Positions 18,005-27,399 of a DNA stretch of 64,000 nucleotides are shown here, in pieces. Position 1 is the first letter of the stretch. Each line of letters opens with the position of its first letter. The position numbers and the translations under genes were made by a program. This DNA is from JAPOXR01 sp965214695 (GTDB taxonomy: Bacteria; Pseudomonadota; Alphaproteobacteria; Rhodobacterales; Rhodobacteraceae), in assembly GCA_965214695.1 (NCBI GenBank), contig OZ243967.1, forward strand, positions 930,001 to 994,000, read 5' to 3'. Below the pieces are notes generated by a model, which was not told the DNA's origin, searched no databases, and worked only from the letters and a program-made list of their open reading frames with translations.

Positions 18005-20820
18005 AGTATGCCGACGAAATGCCGATCACCATGGACGTTGTCGATCCGGTTGGATGGCGGCCAGAACTTGTTGTCCGGGTCGCAGCCCGGCGGGAATGCG
18101 GCGCGCCTGCGCGCATATGGGCGGTCCCAATCCTCGATGAAGTCTGCCAGGGAATGCGGTGAGTTCACCAGCGGGTTGTTGTCGGCCTCCAGCCTGCCTT
18201 CCCTGACATCATCAATCTCGTCCATGATCCCGAGCATGGCGTCGCAGAACCGGTCCATCTCCGCCTTCGGTTCGGACTCGGTCGGCTCCACCATCAGCGT
18301 GCCGGCCACTGGCCAGCTCATGGTCGGAGGGTGAAACCCGCAGTCGATCAGGCGCTTGGCGACATCGTCTACGGTAATTCCGGTCCCTTCCACTGCCTTG
18401 CGGATATCGATGATGCATTCATGGGCTACCAGATCCTGGTTGCCAGCGTAGCAGATCTCGAACCTCTTCCGTAACCGGTTGGCGATATAGTTGGCGCTTG
18501 CGATGGCAATCCGCGTCGCTCGCGACAGCCCCTCCGATCCCATCATCAGGATATAGGCCCAGGAAACCGGCAGGATCGAGGCCGAGCCGAACATGGTTGC
18601 CGACACCGCGCCGACCTCTGTCTCCAGCAACGGATCACCGGGAAGAAACGGTATCAGGTGGGACCTGACCCCAATCGGACCCATTCCCGGCCCGCCGCCA
18701 CCATGCGGGATGCAGAAGGTCTTGTGGAGATTGAGATGGCCGACATCGGCGCCGAGATCGCCAGGCTTGGCAATGCCGACCAGTGAATTCAGATTCGCAC
18801 CATCAAGATAGACCTGGCCACCATTCCGATGGGTGATCTCGATCACGTCGCCAATCGTGTCCTCGAACACCCCGTGCGTCGACGGGTAGGTGATCATGGT
18901 CGCCGCCAGCGTGTCTCCGACCTGCCGGGCCTTCTCCTTCAGATCATCAAGGTCCACGGTTCCGTCGTCTCTCGACATGATCTCGACGACCTCCATCCCG
19001 GCCAGCTGGGCCGAGGCGGCATTGGTCCCGTGCGCGGATTTCGGAATGAGGCAGTGAACGCGGTCACTGTCGCCATTGTGCTCGTGATATGCGCGAATGG
19101 CCATGAGTCCGGCAAATTCACCCTGGGCGCCGGAATTCGGCTGCATGGATATGGCATCATACCCGGTGATTTGGCACAGTCTTTCGCAGAGATCCTCGAT
19201 CATGTCCCGGTAACCGGTTACCTGGTCGGCAGGCGCAAATGGGTGGATATTGCCGAATTCCGGGAATGTGACCGGGATCATCTCCACGGTGGCGTTGAGC
19301 TTCATGGTGCATGAGCCGAGCGGAATCATGGTCCGGTCGAGAGCCAAATCCTTGTCGGACAGCCGGCGCATGTAACGGGTGAGGGAAAGCTCGGAGCGGT
19401 TGGCATTGAATACGGGATGCTCCAGGTAGGTGGAAGTCCGGAGAAGGGCTCGCGGAATGACCGCGTCCCCCGACCCGCAATCCAGCCTGCCAGATGCACC
19501 AAGACATTCGGCGATCGCCGCCAGTTCCGTCTCGTCCACCAGCTCGTCCAGGGAGATTCCGATCCGGTCCTTCCCGATGATCCGGAAATTGATCCCGGCA
19601 GCACGGGCAGTGTCGATGACGTGCCGCTGGGCGTCGCCGACCCTGACGACAATGGTGTCAAAGAACACCCCGGTCTCGACCACATGTCCAGCCGCCGTCA
19701 ATGCCCGGGCCAGGGCGGCAGCCCGCCCATGAATCCTTTCGGCGATCGCCCGGATGCCGGCCGCGCCGTGAAACACGGCAAACATGCTGGCCAGGACCGC
19801 CGGCAGGACCTGTGCAGTACAGATGTTCGATTTTGCCTTCTGCCGACGAATGTGCTGTTCCCGGGTCTGAAGCGCCAGCCGGTAGGAATTCCGCCCCCTG
19901 CTGTCCACGGACAGACCGACGATCCGGCCGGGAAGTTCCCGCTTGCGAGCATCCCGGCAGGCGATATAGCCGGCATGCGGACCGCCATATCCCATCGGAA
20001 CCCCGAATCTCTGGGTCGAACCGACCGCAATGTCGGCACCCATGGCGCCCGGCTCCTTCAGCAAGGCCAGCGCCATCAGGTCGGCGGCGACTATGCCGAT
20101 GGCTCCCGATTGGTGCAGCTGCCCGATCGCATCGCCGAGATCATGCACGTCGCCATAGGTTCCCGGATACTGGAACACGGCGCCAAAGCATTCGGTCGCG
20201 GCCAAATCCGCACATGGATCGATGACAACAATCCTGATCCCGGTCGGCCGCGCCCTGGTCCGGAGCACGGATATGGTCTGCGGATGGCAGTTCCGGTCGA
20301 CGAGGAACGCGTCCGAACGGGATTTGGACACCCGGCGAGCCATGGCCATCGCCTCGGCGGCGGCGGTAGCTTCGTCGAGCAGCGAGGCGTTGGCAACCTC
20401 CAGCCCGGTCAGATCGCAGATCATGGTCTGGAAGGCCGCCAGGACCTCGAGCCGTCCCTGGCTGATTTCCGGCTGGTAGGGCGTGTACGCGGTATACCAG
20501 GCCGGGTTTTCGAGGATGTTTCTCAGGATTACCGGCGGCGTGACCGTCCGGTAGTACCCCATGCCGATGAGCGAGATCATCTGCCGGTTGCAGGCAGCGG
20601 TCTTCCGCAACAGCTTCAGCGTTTCCTGTTCGGTCAGCGGCCGGCCAAGCCCGTCCAGCCTTGCCTTCTGCAATTGCGGCGGAACCAGGGCATCGATCAG
20701 CTCCTCCTCGGACCGATAGCCCATCTCGTTGAGCATGTCGGCCAATTCGGCCGGCGACGGCCCGATATGGCGCAGGTTGCAAAAATCGTCAGGATCGTAG
20801 GGTACCGTAGCGCTGGCCAT
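17980..20820 (-). CDS. gcvP: Glycine dehydrogenase (decarboxylating), P protein
   Basis: A 946-residue single-chain P protein, made of the two halves that are separate (GcvPA/PB) in some bacteria. It begins with the family's FCNLRHIGPSPAEL block. The second half contains the PLP lysine in HLNLHKTFCIPHGGGGPG and the SAHGTNAASAQLAGM and DLDDLKEK segments. It decarboxylates glycine and passes the aminomethyl group to lipoyl-GcvH. It is the last gene of gcvT-gcvH-gcvP, 41 bases after gcvH. Confidence 0.97.
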   Translation of the reverse strand: MASATVPYDPDDFCNLRHIGPSPAELADMLNEMGYRSEEELIDALVPPQLQKARLDGLGRPLTEQETLKLLRKTAACNRQMISLIGMGYYRTVTPPVILRNILENPAWYTAYTPYQPEISQGRLEVLAAFQTMICDLTGLEVANASLLDEATAAAEAMAMARRVSKSRSDAFLVDRNCHPQTISVLRTRARPTGIRIVVIDPCADLAATECFGAVFQYPGTYGDVHDLGDAIGQLHQSGAIGIVAADLMALALLKEPGAMGADIAVGSTQRFGVPMGYGGPHAGYIACRDARKRELPGRIVGLSVDSRGRNSYRLALQTREQHIRRQKAKSNICTAQVLPAVLASMFAVFHGAAGIRAIAERIHGRAAALARALTAAGHVVETGVFFDTIVVRVGDAQRHVIDTARAAGINFRIIGKDRIGISLDELVDETELAAIAECLGASGRLDCGSGDAVIPRALLRTSTYLEHPVFNANRSELSLTRYMRRLSDKDLALDRTMIPLGSCTMKLNATVEMIPVTFPEFGNIHPFAPADQVTGYRDMIEDLCERLCQITGYDAISMQPNSGAQGEFAGLMAIRAYHEHNGDSDRVHCLIPKSAHGTNAASAQLAGMEVVEIMSRDDGTVDLDDLKEKARQVGDTLAATMITYPSTHGVFEDTIGDVIEITHRNGGQVYLDGANLNSLVGIAKPGDLGADVGHLNLHKTFCIPHGGGGPGMGPIGVRSHLIPFLPGDPLLETEVGAVSATMFGSASILPVSWAYILMMGSEGLSRATRIAIASANYIANRLRKRFEICYAGNQDLVAHECIIDIRKAVEGTGITVDDVAKRLIDCGFHPPTMSWPVAGTLMVEPTESEPKAEMDRFCDAMLGIMDEIDDVREGRLEADNNPLVNSPHSLADFIEDWDRPYARRRAAFPPGCDPDNKFWPPSNRIDNVHGDRHFVGILPDQPSRK

Positions 20821-20861
20821 GAAAATCTCCCGAAAACCTGGTTGATGGGCGACACGAAAGC

Positions 20862-21221
20862 CTAGCTTATGAGCGAGCGGTATTCATCCTCATCCATGAG
20901 CCCCTCGTATTCGGCGGGATCCGCAAGCTTGAGCCTGAAGAACCACCCTTCTCCCTGCGGATCGTCATTGACCAGCGTCGGTTCGTCGGCAAGCCCTTCA
21001 TTGATTTCGGTCACCACACCGGCAAGCGGCGCATAGACATCGGACGCCGCCTTGACGCTCTCCACGACGGCGGCATCACCGCCTGCCGACAATTCAGCCC
21101 CGACATCGGGCAGTTCGACAAAGACGATGTCACCGAGTTGGCTGACCGCAAACTCGGTAATGCCCACGGTTGCAACGCCGTCCTCCAGGAACAGCCATTC
21201 ATGTTCATCAGTAAATTTCAC
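20862..21221 (-). CDS. gcvH: Glycine cleavage system H protein
   Basis: A 119-residue lipoyl carrier. The lipoylation lysine lies in VVESVKAASDVYAPL, and the protein starts with the typical KFTDEHEWLFLEDG. It shuttles the aminomethyl and hydrogen groups between P, T and L proteins. It is separated from gcvT by only 4 bases. Confidence 0.97.
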   Translation of the reverse strand: MKFTDEHEWLFLEDGVATVGITEFAVSQLGDIVFVELPDVGAELSAGGDAAVVESVKAASDVYAPLAGVVTEINEGLADEPTLVNDDPQGEGWFFRLKLADPAEYEGLMDEDEYRSLIS

Positions 21222-21225
21222 CTTC

Positions 21226-22371
21226 TCAACCCTTCATTTTCTTGAATCGAGTTTTGACAAACGGCAATGCTTGCACTTCGGCCGGATACCTGCGGTTTCT
21301 GACCTGGCCGTACACCATGGTCCCGACTGCCGCGAACCCGGTCTCGACATATCCCATCGCCACCGGACCGCCCACCGTCGGGCCAAACCCGCCCGAGGTC
21401 ACCTCGCCAATGCGATCATCACCTGTTTCGCTGCCGTAAATCGGCGCACCCTGCCGCATTGGCACCCGTCCAACTGGCCTGATGCCGACGCGGCGGCGAC
21501 CGGTTCCTTCGGCCAGTTCGGCCAGGATTCTTGCATCTCCCGGGAATCCACCCTCGCGGGCGCCGCCAGCCCGCCGGGCTTTCTGAATTGCCCAGGACAG
21601 GCCGGCTTCCACCGGGCTTGTCGTCTCGTCGATATCATTGCCATAAAGACACAAGCCCGCCTCCAGCCTGAGCGAATCCCGCGCACCCAGCCCGACAGGA
21701 AGCACGCCGCGTTGCTCCAGCAAATCTCCGGCCAGGCCGACCGCGAGGTCATCGGGAACCGACAGCTCGAAGCCGTCCTCGCCGGTATAACCCGACCTGG
21801 ACACCCAGATCTCCTTGCCAGCATGGTCCAGGACCAGCGAATCCATGAAGTTCATGCTCGCCACTTCCGGGATCAGCCGGGACAGGATGTCCTCGGAATC
21901 CGGCCCCTGGATGGCAAGAAGTGAGCGCCCCTCGACCAGTTCAACCTCGCATTGCCGACCAAGCCCGGATTCGAGCAATTCCATGTCGACATGCTTGCGA
22001 GAGGCGTTGACCACCAGGAAGAGATGGTCCGATCTGGTCGCGATCATCAGGTCATCGACCAGCCCGCCTTCCGGAGTGGTGAACAGCCCGTAGCGCTGCC
22101 TCCCCTCGGCCTGTCCGACGATATCGGAGGGAATCAACGCCTCCAGGGCAAGGGCGGCATCTGCTACCGAGCCCGATTTCGGCCACAGCCTGACCTGCCC
22201 CATATGGCTGACATCAAACAATCCGGCCCATCCCCGGGTGACATGGTGTTCGCCCAGAATGCCGGCGGGATACTGAACCGGCATCTGGTAGCCGGCGAAG
22301 GGAACCATTCGAGCCGCGTGGCGGCGGTGAAATTCGCAAAGCGCAGTTTCCTTCAATGCGGTCTCCGACAT
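21226..22371 (-). CDS. gcvT: Aminomethyltransferase, glycine cleavage T protein
   Basis: A 381-residue folate-dependent T protein that releases ammonia and forms 5,10-methylenetetrahydrofolate. Signature parts are MVPFAGYQMPVQYPAGI, LFDVSHMGQV, the folate-site region SRSGYTGEDGFELSV and GLGARDSLRLEAGLCLYGND. The ATG at 22371 is chosen from homology; GTG codons at 22374 and 22398 are in frame, and AGGAG lies 11-14 bases upstream of the first two. It leads the gcvTHP operon. I find no glycine riboswitch on this strand in the 170 bases before it. Confidence 0.95.
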   Translation of the reverse strand: MSETALKETALCEFHRRHAARMVPFAGYQMPVQYPAGILGEHHVTRGWAGLFDVSHMGQVRLWPKSGSVADAALALEALIPSDIVGQAEGRQRYGLFTTPEGGLVDDLMIATRSDHLFLVVNASRKHVDMELLESGLGRQCEVELVEGRSLLAIQGPDSEDILSRLIPEVASMNFMDSLVLDHAGKEIWVSRSGYTGEDGFELSVPDDLAVGLAGDLLEQRGVLPVGLGARDSLRLEAGLCLYGNDIDETTSPVEAGLSWAIQKARRAGGAREGGFPGDARILAELAEGTGRRRVGIRPVGRVPMRQGAPIYGSETGDDRIGEVTSGGFGPTVGGPVAMGYVETGFAAVGTMVYGQVRNRRYPAEVQALPFVKTRFKKMKG

Positions 22372-22540
22372 CACAATCCCGATCGCTCCTGTCTCCACGG
22401 CCTCCCGAATGCCCGTCCCTGCCCGGGCCAGCCTGCAACCACGCCCGAGGGCGACACCATGCGCCCGGCACCGAAGGCGGCACAGGCCGGTGGCGGCAGA
22501 AAATCGGGAACCGCGCCCATAGACCGGATTTTCCCGATCA

Positions 22541-23860
22541 TCAACACCTGTTCACCTTCTGCAACAACTGCATGACCCTGCCCATGTCCGGCCCGGTCGG
22601 CTTGCCGGTCAGCGCCAGGCGAAGCGGCATGAACAGCGCCCTGCCCTTCCGGCCGGTCTTCCGGGCAACCGCGTCGGTCCAGGCTTTCCAGTCCGACCCG
22701 CCATAGGGCGGCTCCGGCAGGATCTCCATCGCCGCGGCCACGAAATCCCGGTCATCCGGCCCGATCACCGGTTCGGCACCGTCGCGGAACATGCTCCACC
22801 ATCCCTCCAGCTCGCCGAGCGTCGAGATGTTCTCCCTGACCGTATCCCAGAAACGTTGCGCCAGCCGCGGCGGCACTCCCAATTCGGCGATACTGCCTTC
22901 TGCATACTCGAATGGCCTGGATGCCAGGAACCTGGCATTGGCCTGGCCGAACTCCGCATCGTCGATTCTCGTCGGTGCCGTGCCGTAATCCGACAGGGAA
23001 AACTCCGCCGCCAGTTCGTCGACCGACGACCTGGCCTCGAGCCCCGCCGAGGACCCGGCGAAGGCCAGCACGGTCAGGATTGTCATCGGTTCGATGCCGG
23101 CCTCGCGCATGCCCCTGATCGAATTCGCTCCCTGGCGTTTTGCCAGCGGCCCGCCATCGGCCCCGGTCAAGAGCGAGTGATGGGCAAATCCGGGCAGCTG
23201 GCCCGATATCAACTGCATGATCTGGACTTGCGCCGCGGTGTTGGTGATGTGATCGGCCCCCCTGACCACGTTGGTGATCTTCATCTCGACATCATCGGCG
23301 ACCGAAGCCAGGGTGTAGAGCACCTGGCCATCGGCACGGATCAGCACCGGGTCGGAGACGCTGGCGGCATCGATCGACACCGAACCCTGGACGGCATCCG
23401 TCCACGCCACCCGCTGCCGGTCCAGGCAGAAGCGCCAATAACCTGGACGCGAGGCTCGCAATTCCTCGCGTCGCGCCTCGTCCAGGGACATGCCGGTGCG
23501 ATCATAGACCGGTGCGTTCCCGGCCCTGAGCTGCATCTTCCGCTTCAGCGCCAACTCGTCGGGAGTCTCGAAGCATTCATAGAGTCGTCCCTGCCGGCGC
23601 AATTCATCCCCGGTCTCGGCATAAAGATCCAGCCGTTCCGACTGCCTCACGACCCGGTCCCAGCCAAGCCCGAGCCATTCGAGATCGGCCATGATGGAAT
23701 CGACGAATTCCTGCCTGGTCCGCTCGGGGTCGGTGTCGTCGAGCCGAAGAATGAACTGGCCGCCGCCTTTCCTGGCAATCAGGAAATTGAACAGGGCGGT
23801 GCGGAGATTTCCGACATGCAAGTGCCCGGTAGGCGACGGCGCAAAGCGGGTGATCGTCAT
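22541..23860 (-). CDS. gltX: Glutamyl-tRNA synthetase
   Basis: A 439-residue class I GluRS. The HIGH-type motif is PSPTGHLHVGN near the N-terminus. The KMSKS-equivalent loop reads GGPLAKRQGA, with Ala where the usual KLSKR has Ser. FRLDDTDPERTR-like residues (here ILRLDDTDPERTR) and the anticodon-binding helical domain follow. It is shorter than E. coli GltX (471) and resembles the second GluRS found in many alphaproteobacteria, so a paralogue elsewhere is likely. The start at 23860 follows AAAGGA with a 7-base gap; longer in-frame starts add a Gly/Pro-rich stretch not seen in the family. Confidence 0.93.
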   Translation of the reverse strand: MTITRFAPSPTGHLHVGNLRTALFNFLIARKGGGQFILRLDDTDPERTRQEFVDSIMADLEWLGLGWDRVVRQSERLDLYAETGDELRRQGRLYECFETPDELALKRKMQLRAGNAPVYDRTGMSLDEARREELRASRPGYWRFCLDRQRVAWTDAVQGSVSIDAASVSDPVLIRADGQVLYTLASVADDVEMKITNVVRGADHITNTAAQVQIMQLISGQLPGFAHHSLLTGADGGPLAKRQGANSIRGMREAGIEPMTILTVLAFAGSSAGLEARSSVDELAAEFSLSDYGTAPTRIDDAEFGQANARFLASRPFEYAEGSIAELGVPPRLAQRFWDTVRENISTLGELEGWWSMFRDGAEPVIGPDDRDFVAAAMEILPEPPYGGSDWKAWTDAVARKTGRKGRALFMPLRLALTGKPTGPDMGRVMQLLQKVNRC

Positions 23861-23964
23861 GATGGTCCTTTCAGCCGGGCAAAGCTCGGCCATGTCGCCG
23901 CCCCGGGGCAGCGGGCCGGCGGCGGCACCCGCCTGGTGGCCAGGCCACGTCGTCGATCCGGCAT

Positions 23965-25638
23965 TCAGCTGCACCCCGCCAAATTGCGGTCGCGCCAATG
24001 ATTGACGATCGGGTAACGGCGGTCCAACCACAACGCATGCCCGGTGAGCCTGACCCCCGGCGCCGACTGGAACCGCTTGTATTCCGACTGGTAGATCAGG
24101 TGTTCGACATGCCTGACGATGTCCGGGTCGAACCCTGCTGCAACGACCTCGGCAACCGGCATGTCGTGATCAATCAACTGTTCCAGAATTCCGTCAAGTA
24201 TCTCGTAGGGCGGCAGGCTGTCCTGATCCTTCTGGTCGGGACGCAATTCCGCCGAGGGTGGCTTTTCCAAAATCTGCCCGGGAATGCAACGGCCTTCCGG
24301 TCCGAGCATCCAGGCCCGGTGATTGATGTTCCGCCACCGGCAGGTTGCAAAGACCCTGGTCTTGTAGAGATCCTTGACCGGGTTGTAGCCGCCGGCCATG
24401 TCGCCATAGATCGTTGCGTAGCCGACGGCCGCTTCCGACTTGTTGCCGGTCGTCAGCAACAATTCGCCAAACTTGTTGGAAATGGCCATGAGCAGCAGGC
24501 CTCGCAGTCGCGACTGGATGTTCTCCTCGGTGGTGTCGGTCCCGGTGCCGGCGAACAGCGGTGCCAGCGTCAGCCTTGCAGTCTCCTGGAGGTCCCGGAT
24601 GGCAACGGTGTCGGACCGGCATCCGAGCAGGCCGATCATCTCCTGCGCATCCCCGGTGGATGCAGCGGATGTATAGCAGGACGGCATCAAGACGCAGCGC
24701 AAATTCTCGGGACCAACGGCATCACAGGCTATGGTGGCGACCAGGGCACTGTCGATTCCACCGGACAGGCCTACCAGGACTGCCGAAAAACCGCTCTTGG
24801 CGACATAATCCCGAACCGCGGTGACCATGGCCCGGTAATCGGCCTCCATTTCGTCCGGATACGCGGTGCAATTGCCGGGATGCGCCTGCCAGGAACCATT
24901 TCCGCCGACGAAATCAACGACCTGCCGATCCTCGGCAAATGCCGGCATTTGCACCGCCAGCCGACCGTGGCGGTTCAGCACGAAGGAGGCGCCATCGAAG
25001 ACCTGGTCATCCTGACCGCCAACCAGGTTCAGATACACGAGGGGCAGGCCAGTCTCGGTAACCCTGGCCACCATCTGCGACATCCTGACATCCATCTTGC
25101 CGCGGTGATAGGGAGAGCCATTCGGCACCAGCAGGATCTCGGCGCCAGACTCGGCAAGGGTTTCAGGAACATCCGGCCTCCACGCATCCTCGCAGATCGG
25201 GCTGCCGATTCGCACGGGGCCGACCCGGTATGGGCCGGCGATCATTCCCGGTGAGAATTGCCGTTTTTCGTCGAAGACCTCGGTATTCGGCAGGTGGTGC
25301 TTGAATACCCTGGAGGCGATCCGACCCCGGTGAAGGACCAAATAGGCGTTGTAGAGCCTGTCATCGCAAAGAAAGGGGGAGCCCAATCCGATCGCCGGCC
25401 CATCACGGCAGGCCTCGGCAATTTCGTCGATCTTGGCCATGCACCCGGCAACGAAGGATCGCTTGAGCACGAGATCCTGCACCGGATATCCTGACAGGAA
25501 CAATTCCGGGAGCGCCACCATGTCGGCGTCATCGGCACCCGCCGCACGCTGGCAGTCAATGACCGCCGCCGCATTCCGGTCCAACGCGCCCGTGGTCGGG
25601 CCAAATTGGGATAGTATCAATCGAAATCGGTCGGACAA
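23965..25638 (-). CDS. nadE: Glutamine-dependent NAD+ synthetase
   Basis: A 557-residue fusion of a nitrilase-type glutaminase (about 1-260) and an ammonia-dependent NAD synthetase. The glutaminase triad is Glu in PELFLSGYP, Lys in FKHHLPN and Cys in SPICEDAW. The synthetase P-loop is GLSGGIDSAL. The enzyme amidates nicotinate adenine dinucleotide. The TTG at 25638 (followed by SDRFRLILSQF) is preferred because homologues begin there and a TATAGG promoter element on this strand lies between it and the ATG at 25719, which would otherwise add 27 residues without homology. Confidence 0.92.
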   Translation of the reverse strand: MSDRFRLILSQFGPTTGALDRNAAAVIDCQRAAGADDADMVALPELFLSGYPVQDLVLKRSFVAGCMAKIDEIAEACRDGPAIGLGSPFLCDDRLYNAYLVLHRGRIASRVFKHHLPNTEVFDEKRQFSPGMIAGPYRVGPVRIGSPICEDAWRPDVPETLAESGAEILLVPNGSPYHRGKMDVRMSQMVARVTETGLPLVYLNLVGGQDDQVFDGASFVLNRHGRLAVQMPAFAEDRQVVDFVGGNGSWQAHPGNCTAYPDEMEADYRAMVTAVRDYVAKSGFSAVLVGLSGGIDSALVATIACDAVGPENLRCVLMPSCYTSAASTGDAQEMIGLLGCRSDTVAIRDLQETARLTLAPLFAGTGTDTTEENIQSRLRGLLLMAISNKFGELLLTTGNKSEAAVGYATIYGDMAGGYNPVKDLYKTRVFATCRWRNINHRAWMLGPEGRCIPGQILEKPPSAELRPDQKDQDSLPPYEILDGILEQLIDHDMPVAEVVAAGFDPDIVRHVEHLIYQSEYKRFQSAPGVRLTGHALWLDRRYPIVNHWRDRNLAGCS

Positions 25639-25681
25639 TTGAACTCGCGCATTACTTTTGCAGACTCTGGAGGTGATTTGT

Positions 25682-25689
25682 CCTATACA
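25682..25689. promoter_or_regulatory. Overlapping divergent -10 elements of nadE and the MORN gene
   Basis: On the plus strand TATACA (25684-25689) lies 28 bases before the MORN ATG. On the minus strand the same bases give TATAGG (25687-25682), 44 bases before the nadE TTG. Polymerases could not occupy both at once, so the two genes may be transcribed in alternation. No good -35 hexamer is seen for either, so this is tentative. Confidence 0.3.
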
Positions 25690-25717
25690 GGCGCCGGTTT
25701 GATCAGGGAACCCGTAC

Positions 25718-27220
25718 ATGATGTTGCATAGGGTCAGCCAGATTGTGCTGTTTTGGACGGTTTCGCTGTGCCTGGTGGGCGGGCCGGCGATCGGAGGACA
25801 GGGTGCGGACCGGTCACTGGATGATCACTATGTGGGTGAAACCGAGAGCGGTCTGCGCCATGGCTCCGGCACGTTGCGGCTCCCCAACGGCTATGTCTAT
25901 GATGGCATGTGGCGCTACGGTTCGCAGCACGGTCAGGGAATCGCCACCTACCCCGACGGCTCGGTATATGTCGGCAATTTCGATGCCGGAAAACGTCATG
26001 GAGCCGGCACGATACGATTCGCCGATGGCAGCGAATACACCGGAGCCTGGCAGGATGATTTGATCAGTGGAACCGGCACCTTCATCTCGGCTGACGGCGC
26101 GGTCTACCGGGGGGGGCTGGTGGATGGCCGGCGCCACGGTCGTGGCAGGCTGAACCTGGCCGATGGCCATGTGCTTCTGGGAGACTGGCGGAATGGCAGG
26201 TTGGAAGGGCCTGGCCGGAAGACCCGGCCGGACGGCTCGGTATATGTCGGCAATTTCCTGGACGGCGTCGCTGACGGCGACGGGGAACTGACCCTGGCCG
26301 ATGGCAGCGTGTATACGGGCGCGTTCTCGGGCGGGCGGCCACAAGGCCCAGGATCCCTGGTGACCGGCGACGGAACCAGCATCGTCGGCGAATGGGACGG
26401 ATTCGACGTCCGGGGCAGGGCCAAAATCACCTATCCGGACGGCACGATCTACCGGGGCGGCATCGCCGAAGGCGGGCGAAACGGCTACGGCATCATGACC
26501 CGGCCTGACGGGTTTCGCTACCAGGGCGGCTGGAAGGACGGGCGGTTTCACGGCAAGGGAGACGCCATCTATCCGTCCGGCGAGTCCTATTCGGGCGAAT
26601 TTGCAGGGGGGCTGCGCCATGGCCAGGGACAATTGACCGCGGCCGATGGCACGGTGTTCGAGTTCGAATGGCTTGCCGGCGAGGCGCATGGTCCGGGGAT
26701 AGTCAGTTTTGCCAATGGCGATGTCTTCGAGGGCGGCATCAGCGACTACCAGCCCGACGGTCCGGGCGTCCTGACCTCGACTGACGGATCCCGGTTCCTG
26801 GGCCGCTGGTGGCTCGGCGACCTGCGCGGCCATGTCGAGGCCTTTTTTCCGGATGGCGCCGTGTATGTCGGGGATTTTTCCGATTCGGTGATGCATGGCA
26901 ATGGCACGCTCGTGCTGCCGCATGGCTACCGCTATTCCGGCAATTTCAGTGCCGGGAAGAAACACGGGAAGGGGTCCGAGTGGCTGGCGGACGGAACCCA
27001 CTACAGCGGTGAGTTCATTGACGGGCAGAGATCAGGGCAGGGCCGTGTCGAGCACCCCAACGGATTCCGCTACGAGGGCGGCTGGAAGGGTGGGCTTCCA
27101 CATGGTCACGGCAGGGCCGAATACCCGAATGGCAATGTCTATGTGGGCGAACTCAAGAACGGCCAGCGCCACGGAGAGGGCCGCATGATCTTCTCGGTCG
27201 TGACGGATGACGGCAGCTGA
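25718..27220 (+). CDS. Secreted protein of 20 tandem MORN repeats
   Basis: A 500-residue protein with a signal peptide (hydrophobic residues 8-27, cleavage near AIGGQG) followed by 20 consecutive 23-residue MORN units covering nearly all of the mature chain. Each unit follows Tyr-x-Gly-x-Trp/Phe, then Gly-x-x-His-Gly-x-Gly, then a Pro/Ala-Asp-Gly turn. Units 6, 9, 13 and 15 have lost the first Tyr or the His-Gly core, so the repeats have diverged rather than arisen recently. MORN repeats form a flat beta-sheet and often mediate membrane or protein contacts; no catalytic domain is attached. AGGGA precedes the ATG. The function is unknown. Confidence 0.93.
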   Translation: MMLHRVSQIVLFWTVSLCLVGGPAIGGQGADRSLDDHYVGETESGLRHGSGTLRLPNGYVYDGMWRYGSQHGQGIATYPDGSVYVGNFDAGKRHGAGTIRFADGSEYTGAWQDDLISGTGTFISADGAVYRGGLVDGRRHGRGRLNLADGHVLLGDWRNGRLEGPGRKTRPDGSVYVGNFLDGVADGDGELTLADGSVYTGAFSGGRPQGPGSLVTGDGTSIVGEWDGFDVRGRAKITYPDGTIYRGGIAEGGRNGYGIMTRPDGFRYQGGWKDGRFHGKGDAIYPSGESYSGEFAGGLRHGQGQLTAADGTVFEFEWLAGEAHGPGIVSFANGDVFEGGISDYQPDGPGVLTSTDGSRFLGRWWLGDLRGHVEAFFPDGAVYVGDFSDSVMHGNGTLVLPHGYRYSGNFSAGKKHGKGSEWLADGTHYSGEFIDGQRSGQGRVEHPNGFRYEGGWKGGLPHGHGRAEYPNGNVYVGELKNGQRHGEGRMIFSVVTDDGS

Positions 27221-27222
27221 GC

Positions 27223-27390
27223 AAGGTTCTCGACTCGCTCGACGGGTGCATCGCTGCTGTCGAGGAATGCATCGAATACCACAACGTCAACGATGCCCGC
27301 CCGTTTTGCTGGAGCAGGAAGCCCGAGGACCTCGTGAAAGCGTGGAAAAGAGGGCACCAGAAACTGCAGGAAATGGCATCAAATGAATGA
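27223..27390 (+). pseudogene. Remnant of an IS630-family transposase (C-terminal end only)
   Basis: Directly after the MORN stop, a frame of 55 codons without a start ends at a TGA at 27388-27390. It contains EYHNVNDARPFCWSRKPEDL and then VKAWKRGHQKLQE, which matches the last part of IS630-type transposases (His-Asn-x-x-x-x-x-Pro-Phe-x-Trp followed by a Lys/Arg-rich helix). The catalytic DDE domain and any terminal repeat are gone, so this is an old, decayed insertion. Confidence 0.75.
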
Positions 27391-27399
27391 ATCAATCCG

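Noticed and set aside
22440..22540. A CACCGAAGGCGGCA word resembling the core of the glycine riboswitch upstream of gcvT
   Set aside because: It lies on the plus strand, whereas gcvT is on the minus strand, and the flanking helices of the aptamer are not seen.
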